Source: Ktedonobacter racemifer DSM 44963
GTDB lineage: Bacteria; Chloroflexota; Ktedonobacteria; Ktedonobacterales; Ktedonobacteraceae
Direction of reading: 5' to 3'
Length of the DNA stretch: 64,000 bases
NCBI RefSeq assembly: GCF_000178855.1
Contig: NZ_ADVG01000004.1
Span: 1,116,001 to 1,180,000, forward strand
A model generated the notes under the pieces. That model had not been told where the DNA came from and made no database searches. It worked only from the letters and a program-made list of their open reading frames with translations. Made by a program: the position numbers and the translations under genes. This document shows positions 46,201-53,901 of this stretch, piece by piece (the first letter of the stretch is position 1; each line of letters opens with the position of its first letter).

Positions 46201-48675
46201 CAGTGTCTGCCTGATGGCTCCAACCAGGATCGGGTGCGGACTCATCTCCATAAAGACATCAATACCCTCCGCCAACAATGCCCTGGTGGCTTGCAAGAAC
46301 AGCACGGGCTGGCGCAGGTTATCCACCCAGTAGGGGGCCACCAATTCAGCGCCCTGAAGATAGGCACCGCTAACGGTCGAGAACATAGGTATCTGGGCCG
46401 GGCGAGGCTGCACACGCTGCATCAAGGCCAGCAGGTCATCGTGTAAGGGGTCCATCTGAGGGCTATGCGAAGCCACGTCCACGCGCACGAGGCGCCCAAA
46501 GATACCATTGCGCTCCAGCAGAGCCAGAATCTCGGTCAGCGCCTGGGGGTCTCCCGAGAGAACCGTTGAGTGAGGACTATTGCTTACCGCGACGGAGACG
46601 CGTCCCTGGTAATCGCGCACGAAGGCCTGCGCCTGGCCCATTGAGAGTTCTACGGCGGCCATCGCCCCCTTGCCACTGACGCGTAATAATAGTTGACTAC
46701 GCGCACAGATAATCCAGGCCGCATCCTCCAGACTCAGCGCGCCCGCTACATACGCGGCCCCCACCTCGCCCATTGAGTGACCAACAACAACATCCGGTTC
46801 GATTCCCCATGAGCGCCAGAGGGCTGCCAGGGCCACTTCGATGGCGAAGAGTGTCGGCTGCACCACGTTGATCTCATCGAGTCGGGAATGCGCCTCGTCT
46901 GCCTGCAATTGTTCCAGCAAAGACCAATCGACATAGGTACGCATAACCCGGTCGCACTCCTCAATCATGGCTCGAAAGACCGCTTCGCGCTCCAGCAGAT
47001 CGCGCCCCATTCCCAACCACTGCGAACCCTGGCCGGGAAAGATCCAGGCTACTCTGGGCCGCTGATCGTTGCGCTTACGCCCACTCATAATCTCCAGACC
47101 CGTCTCGCCGCGCGCAAACGCCTCAAGCTTCTGGCACATATCCTGGCGCGAGTGGTCAACGATTGCCAATCGTTGCTCAAAGTGTGAACGATGCTCGCTG
47201 GCTGTATAGCAGATGTCACGCAAGGCCTGGTCCGCGTATACCTCATCCTCGAGATGCTGAAGATACTTCGCCGCCAGATCTTGTAGCGCCTGCGTATTCT
47301 GCGCTGAAAGGGGCAGAAGATAGCTGGTCGGCTCAGCATCCGCCGCTAGTATGACAGGCTCGCGGACAGGAGCCTCCTCCAAAATCACATGCACATTTGT
47401 TCCGGCGATACCGAAACTGCTCACACCCGCCAGGCGTGGACCCTCGCTCTCGGGCCAGGGCGTCAGCTCCGTCGGCACCTTCAACGCGTAATCATCCCAG
47501 GGAATTTTTGGGCTGGGTTCTTGAAAATGCAGGTTGGGCGGGATCATCTTGTGCTTAAGGCAAAGTACGACCTTGATCAGGCCCGCGAGACCAGCGGCCC
47601 CCTCAGTGTGACCGATATTGGTTTTCACTGAACCTACCAGCAGCGGCCTGGCAGGTGAGCGACCAGCGCAAAGGACGCTGCCCAATGCATTGATCTCAAC
47701 CGGGTCGCCAGCCTGGGTGCCCGTGCCATGTGCCTCGACATACTGCACCTGTAGCGGATCGAGACCCGCGTCCTTGTACGCCAGGCGCAGACCGGCCTGC
47801 TGTCCCTGTACGCTTGGCGCCATAAACAGGTCACAATGTCCATCATTATTAGAAGAACTACCACGGATGACGGCGTGAATCTGATCACCATCCGCCAGGG
47901 CCTTCTCAAGCGTCTTCAAGGCTACCACACCGGCCCCCTCGCTACGCACATAGCCATCGGCCCTGGCATCGAACGCCTTACAATGTCCATCGGGAGCCAT
48001 CATGCGCCCTTGCGAGAAACCAATGGTATGATCGGGATTCAGGATAATGTTGACGCCTCCGGCCAGGGCCATAGTGCAGGCACCTGTACGTAAGCTCTGA
48101 CATGCCAGGTGGACCGCGACCAGCGAGGAGGAGCAGGCGGCATCGAGGGCCACACTCACGCCTTGCAGACCGAGAGCATATGAAATACGGCCAGCGGCAC
48201 CGCTGCGTGCATTCCCCGCCGTGCTATAGACATCGAGATCGGTTGGATTGCGGAACTGCCTATCCCAATAATCGCTAGTAATCACACCAATAAAGACTCC
48301 AGCAATCTCGTCACGCAGCTTTCCCGGCACCAGGCCAGCATTCTCTATCGCCTCCCATGCCACCTCGAGCAATAAACGATGCTGGGGGTCCATACGCGAA
48401 ACTTCACGTGGAGAGAGACCAAAAAACGAGGCGTCAAACTGATCTACCTGGGCTAAAAAACCACCAAAGCGGCTCATCACTTTCCCCGGCGTCGCGGGAC
48501 GCGAATCGTACACAGCATCCACGTCATACCGATCACGTGGTACCTCTGTAATCGCATCTCCACCCTCAGCCATTAAATTCCAGAATGCATCGAGGTTGGG
48601 CGCTCCAGGAAAGCGACAACCCATACCAACAATAGCAATCGCATTTCCGGGTGCGTTGGACAAAGTGGTACTCAA
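43240..48675 (-). CDS. Single-module type I polyketide synthase (KS-AT-DH-KR-ACP)
   Basis: An 1811-residue enzyme. KS spans 10-435 (Cys181, His316, His356). AT spans about 542-850 (Ser634 in GHSMGE; VASH at 734-737, a form linked with methylmalonyl-type loading). DH spans about 905-1200 (His945, Asp1122 in MDSILQ). KR spans about 1230-1690 (TGGLGGVG 1465-1472, Ser1594, Tyr1607; LDD 1550-1552, which suggests a B-type D-hydroxyl product). ACP spans about 1735-1811 (Ser1771). In the DH motif Asp stands where HxxxGxxxxP has Gly. There is no enoylreductase or thioesterase, so release needs another protein. The TTG start has AGGAAGGAT upstream. It may act iteratively or as one module of a split line. 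Confidence 0.93.
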   Translation of the reverse strand: MSTTLSNAPGNAIAIVGMGCRFPGAPNLDAFWNLMAEGGDAITEVPRDRYDVDAVYDSRPATPGKVMSRFGGFLAQVDQFDASFFGLSPREVSRMDPQHRLLLEVAWEAIENAGLVPGKLRDEIAGVFIGVITSDYWDRQFRNPTDLDVYSTAGNARSGAAGRISYALGLQGVSVALDAACSSSLVAVHLACQSLRTGACTMALAGGVNIILNPDHTIGFSQGRMMAPDGHCKAFDARADGYVRSEGAGVVALKTLEKALADGDQIHAVIRGSSSNNDGHCDLFMAPSVQGQQAGLRLAYKDAGLDPLQVQYVEAHGTGTQAGDPVEINALGSVLCAGRSPARPLLVGSVKTNIGHTEGAAGLAGLIKVVLCLKHKMIPPNLHFQEPSPKIPWDDYALKVPTELTPWPESEGPRLAGVSSFGIAGTNVHVILEEAPVREPVILAADAEPTSYLLPLSAQNTQALQDLAAKYLQHLEDEVYADQALRDICYTASEHRSHFEQRLAIVDHSRQDMCQKLEAFARGETGLEIMSGRKRNDQRPRVAWIFPGQGSQWLGMGRDLLEREAVFRAMIEECDRVMRTYVDWSLLEQLQADEAHSRLDEINVVQPTLFAIEVALAALWRSWGIEPDVVVGHSMGEVGAAYVAGALSLEDAAWIICARSQLLLRVSGKGAMAAVELSMGQAQAFVRDYQGRVSVAVSNSPHSTVLSGDPQALTEILALLERNGIFGRLVRVDVASHSPQMDPLHDDLLALMQRVQPRPAQIPMFSTVSGAYLQGAELVAPYWVDNLRQPVLFLQATRALLAEGIDVFMEMSPHPILVGAIRQTLEEYEMPGLALASLRREEDGRAALLGTLGILYTYGYDPDWARLFPISVQHVALPTYPWQRQRYWNSNAEHYFYGSPVQHQGIGNATAHAILGLSTQSALHPDTYFWTTQIGPDILPYLGEHRVYDVPVLPGAAYIELSLAAATEIFGPQQFLVEALELKQALFFPKGVPPFTLQLIMAPEQQSGYMELRFFSAQAGQSSEARTWSEHARVTVHRIEEALAPESVMHPIPEEAQRDWTLAMEAPIYYQGLRNRGIQHGEPFQSVTHVWRRPGEVMAHLSLPEDVVYDMAGYQLHPALMDSILQAITPFLPEENDDSYVPVEARRIKYYQRPVSGTSLWSHALVDMEKNRDPRMLEGDIFLLDEQGQVLLEVLGFRLQSLDSGSQDLMRQRLNQLLYTIEWEEQALNAVQQPAQPRTWLLFGQPEGPGQSLAERLRASGARCLTVTPGDSYSQIDMGHYELAATSAADFHQLFHEVYDAYGTHVLGIVYLWGLGTKSASEELAAQAFYTDMERSSLGLLHLVQAVNATKGEHSTRLWIVTSGVQGIEARDTSSALVQSQLWGLGRVIVYEHEDLRSTLIDLAATADEHTIEALFHEIWSDADADEVALRGERRYLARLAHATLAEPETANQSHFHADGTYLVTGGLGGVGLRSAQWMVEQGARHLVLMGRRAPGEEASAAIQAMESQGASVRVMQVNVALEEQVASALSEVRQTMPPLRGVFHSAVVLDDSILLQLDQERFLGVMPPKVDGAWNLHRLTLEDPLDYFVLFSSAASLIGSPGQGNYAAANAFLDTLAFYRRRQGYPALCINWGRWGEIGQATKGDRGERLDFRGFASMKPKEGLAVLGSLLRQSPPQVGVMSFDLPRWSQFYPDLRNSSLFTRLVAEAQAQEASGIQNAGVTRAVLTDLNDEERRETLSQYLSAQIARVLGHTSLKLDAQQQLNRLGIDSLMSVELKNRINSDLKITVPVTTFLQGVTFEQLITQVSEQL

Positions 48676-49408
48676 GCTTTAGATATCCTTCCTGGTTACA
48701 AGTCATAACGACTACTACTTGACGACTACTACTTTTCTTGTGTACTGCCGCTGTAACAAAGCAAACAGTTAACATACATCTTTGCATATAAGAATCTGCA
48801 AAGATGCAAACATATTTTAACTAAATTTTTATAGCAAAATATACTTACATATGCTATCTTATACTACAAATATGGCAATATCATAATAACATATTCCTAA
48901 GGAGGTAAGATCACTAACATAAGCTTTTCCATACAATTACCTTTACTGCTGATATGAAGACGAAAGAGAAGCGATCAGGAGCAGGCTAGTTTTTGCCATT
49001 TCTTGTCACAAAGAGACCATACGATACCTTCTTTGTTGATGGTATAAGACAGCTTATCCAGCGCATCCAGAGGAAAACGAAAGGAAAAGCTACTGTTTCG
49101 CCTGAAATGACTTTGCGCACACATCTCCAAAACACATCTGGCTGCTTTTGCACAACATACGAGCACCAAATTTATGCATTTAAATAGTGTGGTTGTTATG
49201 GAGGAAAGGCAGAGATGTAAGAAAGTCTGGCAGGTTGAAAAGTCCAACGCGTAAAGTTGGTATCGCACATACATAGTGCAAATTTTTAGATATAGAGCTT
49301 TTCAGGGCTTTATCGCACACAAAATGCTGCTTCGTGGAAGTGGCGCGAGCATTTTGAAGCTTGTTTTTTCTGCTCTATTGCTTGTTGATGATGATGAGGA
49401 GGTTCTTT
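48676..49408. other. Long AT-rich divergent intergenic region upstream of the PKS
   Basis: No gene is supported; frames at 48975-49274 and 48993-49187 start at poor codons without ribosome sites. It must carry the PKS promoter. Features are a tandem ACGACTACTACTT pair near 48707-48732, an orphan AAGGAGGT at about 48900 with no start codon after it, and a 9-bp hairpin CAAAATGCT/AGCATTTTG (49320-49328, 49348-49356). Confidence 0.5.
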
Positions 49409-50542
49409 GTGTCGATGTCCACTAATAGTCAGTCCCCTCAGGGTCGCTGGTCTCCTTCCGATCTAATTGAACCAGATGTGAAAAAGAAAAGCAGCCTGAC
49501 CCAACGCTGGAACGAGCTGACCTCTATTCCTGATGCTCCCCCTGACGCCGACTTTGCCAGGCGCGAAAACGTGCGCAAATCGCAGATGACCAGCAATATC
49601 CTCTTCTTTTTCACGATCATGGTCATCTTTCTCTTGCCAGCTTGCTACATAGCTCCCTATCCATCCTACTTCTGGCTGGATATAGTGCTTAGCATCACCT
49701 GCATCATCGCTTTGGTACTGAACCGTAGGGGGATGTCGCTGACGGCGGGTCTCCTTGTGACAATTGGTAGTTTTACGGTACTTACCGCCGCGCTCTTCTC
49801 CAGCGTCCCCTTTGATGAGACGACCCTTCAGGGCTACGATATGTATGTGATCGTCGAACTGCTCGCGGTCTCGCTATTGCCCAGTCGCAGTATCTTCGTC
49901 GTCTTTGTCGCAGGTGTGGGCTGTACGCTGGCAACACTACTCTACATGCCACATACAGCAGTGCTACAACAGGATATCCATGATCGTCTCCTCATCATTG
50001 CGGCACGCCCGGTAGGAACGCTCCTACTGGTCGCGGGTGCGGCGTATATTCTCTCTACCACCATGACAACCGCGATTAAGCGCGCAGGGCGAGCCGAACT
50101 GATCGCGAAATTGGAGCACGAGTTAGCGGACCAGAAGGACGATCTAGAGGAAGGCATACAGCAGATTCTGGATACTCACGTCTCCGTCGCCAATGGAAAT
50201 TTAAGCGCGCGCGCCCCTCTCAACAAGGATAACGTTCTCTGGCAGATCGCCCGTGCGCTTAACGTGCTGCTGGTGCGCCTGCAAAGAGCTGTGCAGGCGG
50301 AGAGAGAGCTTCAGCATGTTGAGCAGGCGATAACGCACTACGTAAGCGCGATCCAACAGGCTGAGGCACAGCGGAAGACTCCAACCCTTCCTCTGAGCCA
50401 TACCAAGATCGATCCCTTGATCGCAGCCTTGCAAGGCCAAACCATCAACCGTGCCCATCTGCCTTCGCCTACACCTCCCCCCATGCCTATGCCCAGCCAG
50501 GGATGGTCACAGCGAACAACGTCATTTCCCCACTCCAAGTGA
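49409..50542 (+). CDS. Membrane protein with C-terminal HAMP-like coiled region
   Basis: About 377 residues from GTG 49409, chosen because GAGGAGG (49396-49402) lies six bases upstream; ATG 49415 is also possible. A polar N-terminus is followed by six hydrophobic spans (about 55-240). A HAMP-like segment (THVSVANGNLSARAPLNKDNVLWQIARALNVLLVRL) and a coiled coil lead to a Pro-rich tail. It looks like a 6-span sensor lacking a kinase or cyclase output. Partner unknown. Confidence 0.72.
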   Translation: MSMSTNSQSPQGRWSPSDLIEPDVKKKSSLTQRWNELTSIPDAPPDADFARRENVRKSQMTSNILFFFTIMVIFLLPACYIAPYPSYFWLDIVLSITCIIALVLNRRGMSLTAGLLVTIGSFTVLTAALFSSVPFDETTLQGYDMYVIVELLAVSLLPSRSIFVVFVAGVGCTLATLLYMPHTAVLQQDIHDRLLIIAARPVGTLLLVAGAAYILSTTMTTAIKRAGRAELIAKLEHELADQKDDLEEGIQQILDTHVSVANGNLSARAPLNKDNVLWQIARALNVLLVRLQRAVQAERELQHVEQAITHYVSAIQQAEAQRKTPTLPLSHTKIDPLIAALQGQTINRAHLPSPTPPPMPMPSQGWSQRTTSFPHSK

Positions 50543-50545
50543 ACG

Positions 50546-50584
50546 TGTAGGCGCGTACGTAAGCTACTTACGTACGCGCCTACA
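50546..50584. terminator. 18-bp perfect hairpin, 3-nt loop
   Basis: TGTAGGCGCGTACGTAAG (50546-50563) pairs with 50567-50584, loop CTA. It lies just after the membrane protein stop. The stem is weakly similar to the family A repeats at 34854 and 61283 (TGTAGACGCGTGCTT). Confidence 0.78.
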
Positions 50585-50848
50585 TGTTTCCCGTTATGAT
50601 GCATCCACCTGGCTTTGAGCACACAAAAAGCAATGCATCGGCTTTGATGCACTGCTTCGTCAACTCAAACAATTGACTGTTGGAGAAAAAAAGTGGAGAT
50701 AATACAGGATTATTGTTGAGAATTTTTATTTGAGTGCTTGTTTAGTTTGGCTTCTAAAGCGGGTTGCTTTCTGCTTTTTTTGTAGAGGCTTTTAATGATT
50801 AAGTTTGGACAATATGAGTGGTTTTGTACTGTGATGTCGCTATAAAAG

Positions 50849-50895
50849 TAACTTCTCAAGGGTGGCTTGGTTGCGACATTGCCCTTGAGAAGTTA
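50849..50895. terminator. 14-bp perfect inverted repeat, 19-nt loop
   Basis: TAACTTCTCAAGGG (50849-50862) pairs with 50882-50895. It is downstream of the leftward coiled-coil gene ending at 50937. GATGTCGC before it and GCGACAT in the loop could form an alternative pairing. Confidence 0.65.
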
Positions 50896-50936
50896 GTGCA
50901 ATAAGTTCGATATATTTGATAACTTCGAAAACTTTG

Positions 50937-51206
50937 CTACTTTTCTGGGAGTCGATTAAGGATCTGAGCAAGCATACTTTCAATGGTATCAAAACGTTGA
51001 TTGTTCTCTGTTCTCATAGCTTCAAGTTGATTTTCTATGTTTTCGACACGCCCCGTTAACGTCGCCAGGCGCTTGATTGAATCTTCTCCCAGTCCCTTAA
51101 TGATTACCATTTCATAAGCCATATCACTGTAGGCTTTGATAGTCTCCGTTTTAAATTGTCTAAGGTCGAATTCAACCGTCCCTATTCGCTCTTCAGGTGT
51201 AGGCAT
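50937..51206 (-). CDS. Small coiled-coil protein
   Basis: An 89-residue protein, mostly one long amphipathic helix (LATLTGRVENIENQLEAMRTENNQRFDTIESMLAQIL), likely forming a dimeric or trimeric coiled coil. No family is named. It follows the HTH-GNAT gene by 60 bp on the same strand. Its stop codon lies inside a pair of the 9-bp repeats also found at the divergent promoter. Confidence 0.65.
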   Translation of the reverse strand: MPTPEERIGTVEFDLRQFKTETIKAYSDMAYEMVIIKGLGEDSIKRLATLTGRVENIENQLEAMRTENNQRFDTIESMLAQILNRLPEK

Positions 51207-51266
51207 AGGAAGTCTACCTTTCGCTAGGTGCCTGTTTCTTTTCTATCCTATGATACCATAAACTAT

Positions 51267-52073
51267 CTATTTGTGTTCTTCTTGCCACTTAGCTAAAGCC
51301 TCTTTGTACTGGATGATAAATGGTATACCAGACTCTTTCACATCAATAACAAACGTGCGGCGTTCGGGTGTAAGAGGTTCTATCTCAGTAAATCCTGCGT
51401 GTCTCATGAGTCTGATTCCATCCGGCATGTTACTTCTAGCTGCAATGGTGTTAATGGTGATGCCTCTCTTACCAAAGTCTAAAATCAATTCGATGATACC
51501 ACTGACTAACCTAGCTCCATAGGAATGTTTTTCCACCATACTGTAGCCAGGTTTTACGCCTATGGCATGGAGGTATAGGTCAATTGTGTTACCATCGACA
51601 TCCTCTGCTATATCATCCTCTCCTATTTTCACTGGGATTGTTTGGCTTAGAACCTTTTCCAACCTTCCATTCTTCAACGGCATTGTAGCAGTGTAGCCGA
51701 TGATCTGGGTGTCGTCTCTCAGCATATGATAGGTGTAAGGATTTTTTTGGAGAAGCTTCATGCGGTCCTTTACGGTTTCTCTACCGACACTAAAAAGGGC
51801 CTGACTGATCTCCATACACTCCCTCATTTCCTCTTCATTTGTCACCTGTAGGAATTGGGTAGTATTCCTCTTTCTGTGCAAGAGAAAAGCATTTAGTTCT
51901 CTGGCGAGCTGGTCCACATCCTCACGACGATATACACCCTGTTTTTTCCCTGGAGGGATAACGCGCGCCAAAGTTCCGTTGTTGACGTAGTTATAAAGTT
52001 GCCCGTCTGTTATTCCTAGTTTTTCCTTAGTTTGTGCTGCGGTGTAGTGAGTCGCTTCTCCCTTTTTTACCAT
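51267..52073 (-). CDS. HTH-GNAT fusion regulator
   Basis: A 268-residue protein. Residues 8-60 (HYTAAQTKEKLGITDGQLYNYVNNGTLARVIPPGKKQGVYRREDVDQL) form a MerR/excisionase-type DNA-binding unit. Residues ~70-260 look like a GNAT acetyltransferase (QIIGYTATMPL...LYLHAIGVKPGY...GARLVSGIIELILDFGKRGI...GIRLMRHAGFTEIE). ATG 52073 follows AAGGAAGGAAG; the longer frame reads through the promoter. It is divergent from the small-gene operon, with 9-bp repeats on both promoters, so it probably represses itself and the operon. Whether the acetyltransferase half is an enzyme or an acyl-CoA sensor is open. Confidence 0.78.
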   Translation of the reverse strand: MVKKGEATHYTAAQTKEKLGITDGQLYNYVNNGTLARVIPPGKKQGVYRREDVDQLARELNAFLLHRKRNTTQFLQVTNEEEMRECMEISQALFSVGRETVKDRMKLLQKNPYTYHMLRDDTQIIGYTATMPLKNGRLEKVLSQTIPVKIGEDDIAEDVDGNTIDLYLHAIGVKPGYSMVEKHSYGARLVSGIIELILDFGKRGITINTIAARSNMPDGIRLMRHAGFTEIEPLTPERRTFVIDVKESGIPFIIQYKEALAKWQEEHK

Positions 52074-52112
52074 GACTGTTCTTCCTTCCTTTTGATTGGA
52101 TACCTTTGTCAA

Positions 52113-52227
52113 ATTATAAGCCAACTTTGATAACTTTTCAAATTTACCTAATTTTTCCTTGACAAAAAGAATTTTGCCTATGTATAATCTTATTGAAGTT
52201 ATTGAAGTTAGCAAAGTTACTAAAAGT
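52113..52227. promoter_or_regulatory. Divergent near-consensus promoters with 9-bp operator repeats
   Basis: Rightward: TTGACA (52159-52164), 18-bp spacer, TATAAT (52183-52188), then four tandem 9-mers, two ATTGAAGTT, AGCAAAGTT and ACTAAAAGT (52192-52227). Leftward: -35 TTGAAA (complement of 52136-52141), 17-bp spacer, TATAAT (complement of 52113-52118), with two units (AACTTTGAT, AACTTTTCA at 52123-52140) filling the spacer. Two further units lie at 50921-50938. Binding here would cover both promoters. Confidence 0.85.
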
Positions 52228-52239
52228 AGGAGGCGCCTA

Positions 52240-52389
52240 GTGAAGCTTGATCGGGAAAATGTTTTGCTGATAGTGGCCGGGGCTGCATTGATGGGCCTGG
52301 TGCTCGCGTCTTGGGGGCCGTTGGTCCTGGCTGGGCATTGGGTCTTTCATGTGGCTCTGAGCGTTCATCTCCCTCTACTACCTTTCTAG
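52240..52389 (+). CDS. Very small membrane protein (49 residues)
   Basis: A GTG start seven bases after AGGAGG (52229-52234), directly behind the consensus promoter and repeats. The product is a basic N-terminus (VKLDREN) followed by one or two hydrophobic segments (VLLIVAGAALMGLVLASWGPLVLAG, then HVALSVHLPLLPF). First gene of the rightward operon of the element. Function unknown. Confidence 0.65.
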   Translation: MKLDRENVLLIVAGAALMGLVLASWGPLVLAGHWVFHVALSVHLPLLPF

Positions 52390-52401
52390 CCTGGAGGTGT
52401 C

Positions 52402-52545
52402 ATGGGCAAGAAAATGAACACGGATGTGCAATTTATCAAACGGGTGACTTGTAGCAAGTGTGGGCAGACTGCGCTTGAGGTTGGGAAGTCGCCTTTAGGT
52501 CGGACAATGTATCGCTGTTCTCGCGGGCATGTCTCTGTACGCTAG
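52402..52545 (+). CDS. Small zinc-ribbon protein (47 residues)
   Basis: ATG 52402 has TGGAGGTG just upstream. The product contains CSKCGQTALEVGKSPLGRTM, then YRCSRGHVSVR. The two pairs C-x2-C and C-x3-H are spaced as in a zinc ribbon. It lies 12 bp after the previous stop. Probably a nucleic-acid-binding or adaptor protein. Confidence 0.65.
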   Translation: MGKKMNTDVQFIKRVTCSKCGQTALEVGKSPLGRTMYRCSRGHVSVR

Positions 52546-52675
52546 TGTGGTGTTGAGCTAAGGCTGGCACCTTAGCCCAACGGTTTGAGCGTTTGCAGTC
52601 GATTGTTGCTAGGCTCGATTTCATTTAGACATATCGGGCCTGGCCTGTCAACTTGTGCATCAAGGAAGGTGCGAT

Positions 52676-53272
52676 ATGTCTCGATTCATAAGCCTGTTCG
52701 GGTTGTTGCTTATCATTGGCGCTTTTACGGTTGGCCTGGCCTGGTACTCCTCTGCTCCTCTGGTCAAGCGTGTTGAGGCGAGTGGCAATGCTGGCGTGGT
52801 TCGTACGTCGTCCGATGCTGCGAACATTCTTGGTACTCCTAGCATCTCGGCGGCTTTCATTGACCAGGTGCTTACGCATTATGGTTCTCCTGCGGCTGGT
52901 ACTGGTAAGGCGCTCTATGAAGATGGTGGCATGTACGGCATTGATCCGGCCTTTGCTCTCGCCTTCTTCTGGCATGAAAGTACGTTCGGCCTCTATGGTG
53001 CTGCTCACGCGACCAAGTCGCTTGGCAATATTATCTGCACGCCTGGCTATCCCTCTTGTCTTGGTCGATTCCGTGCCTACTCCTCCTGGGAGGCGGGTTA
53101 CCTGGATTGGTTCCGCTTGCTCAAGTCGGAGTACTTACCTCGTGGTCTGACCACCGTTGACGCGATTATCCCGGTCTATGCTCCTGGCTCGGAAAACAAT
53201 GTCCCGGCGTATGTCTCTGCGGTTAAGGCGATGGTGGCCGCGCTGCGGTCTGGTCGTATGGAGGTGGCGTGA
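52676..53272 (+). CDS. Membrane-anchored lysozyme-like peptidoglycan hydrolase
   Basis: A 198-residue protein with an N-terminal signal anchor (residues 4-24). The catalytic-domain text is PAFALAFFWHESTFGLYGAAHATKSLGNI, with candidate catalytic Glu101, followed by a CTPGYPSC pair of cysteines, SSWEAGYLDWFRLL and a C-terminal helical part. The fold is of the glucosaminidase/lytic transglycosylase type. ATG 52676 follows AAGGAAGG. In mobile elements such enzymes open the cell wall for DNA transfer or phage entry and exit. Confidence 0.75.
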   Translation: MSRFISLFGLLLIIGAFTVGLAWYSSAPLVKRVEASGNAGVVRTSSDAANILGTPSISAAFIDQVLTHYGSPAAGTGKALYEDGGMYGIDPAFALAFFWHESTFGLYGAAHATKSLGNIICTPGYPSCLGRFRAYSSWEAGYLDWFRLLKSEYLPRGLTTVDAIIPVYAPGSENNVPAYVSAVKAMVAALRSGRMEVA

Positions 53273-53469
53273 TGCTGGTTCGCTCTCGGCGTGCAGGTGT
53301 GGGAGCTAGTGCTCATCGTCACCAGTGGATCAAGGTTGTTGGCTCTGTCGGATTGTTTCACTGTAGCTCTTGTCTCTGTAGTGCGGTCTGTCCTGGGTGC
53401 CTGGGTGGGATGCCTGCGGGCCACGCTCCTGTCACCTGGTGTTCTCGTCATCGAAAACAGTTTCGTTAG
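53272..53469 (+). CDS. Small Cys/His-rich protein (65 residues)
   Basis: ATG 53272 overlaps the upstream stop (TGATG), with GGAGGTGG as ribosome site. A basic N-terminus (RSRRAGVGASAHRHQW) is followed by CSSCLCSAVCPGCLGG and a final WCSRH, giving up to seven metal ligands. It is probably a zinc-binding nucleic-acid protein. No named family. Confidence 0.6.
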   Translation: MLVRSRRAGVGASAHRHQWIKVVGSVGLFHCSSCLCSAVCPGCLGGMPAGHAPVTWCSRHRKQFR

Positions 53470-53490
53470 TTGCGAAAAGGAGAAAACACT

Positions 53491-53823
53491 ATGGCTGCGA
53501 TTTTAACCGGTATCGTTCTGAACAAACGCCCTCTTTCTGGTGTGATTGAAGAAGGTGCTCGTAAAGGTGAAGGATGGCGTTTCCTCTCGATGGAAATTAA
53601 TGACATGCGCTTTGGACGTGTCTGGTCCTGTCAGCTTCGTGGTGATGATCCCCAGTATGATGACCTCGAAGGTGCGGACCTGATCGGGCATAAGGTCAAG
53701 GTGACCGTTTCCGCGCAGACGGCGGGTGAGCGCACGCTCAAGGATGGGCGCAAGATCATGCAGATTCGTACCCAGGTCACGAACCTCAAGGACCTGGGTG
53801 TCCCTGCGGACGAGGACGAGTAG
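53491..53823 (+). CDS. Hypothetical protein, possibly OB-fold
   Basis: A 110-residue protein after AAAAGGAG. Alternating hydrophobic strands (LTGIVLNKRPLSG, WRFLSMEINDMRFGRVWSCQLR, HKVKVTVSAQTAG, RKIMQIRTQVTNLKDLG) and an acidic tail (ADEDE) recall small single-stranded-DNA-binding OB folds. In an element with its own primase this would fit an SSB role. Assignment is by pattern only. Confidence 0.6.
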   Translation: MAAILTGIVLNKRPLSGVIEEGARKGEGWRFLSMEINDMRFGRVWSCQLRGDDPQYDDLEGADLIGHKVKVTVSAQTAGERTLKDGRKIMQIRTQVTNLKDLGVPADEDE

Positions 53824-53901
53824 CGCGTTTCTGGTGGGCCTGCCTCCGGCTGGCTCACCTTTCTTTGTTGGTTTTACACATGCGTGCAAGGAGTGAACGC
53901 A

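Noticed and set aside
48893..48925. A perfect ribosome site AAGGAGGT that also recalls the 16S rRNA 3' end complement
   Set aside because: No start codon follows within reach, and neighbouring bases do not match an rRNA gene end.
48975..49274. Short frames on both strands upstream of the PKS
   Set aside because: Start codons are weak, ribosome sites are absent and composition is AT-rich without protein pattern.
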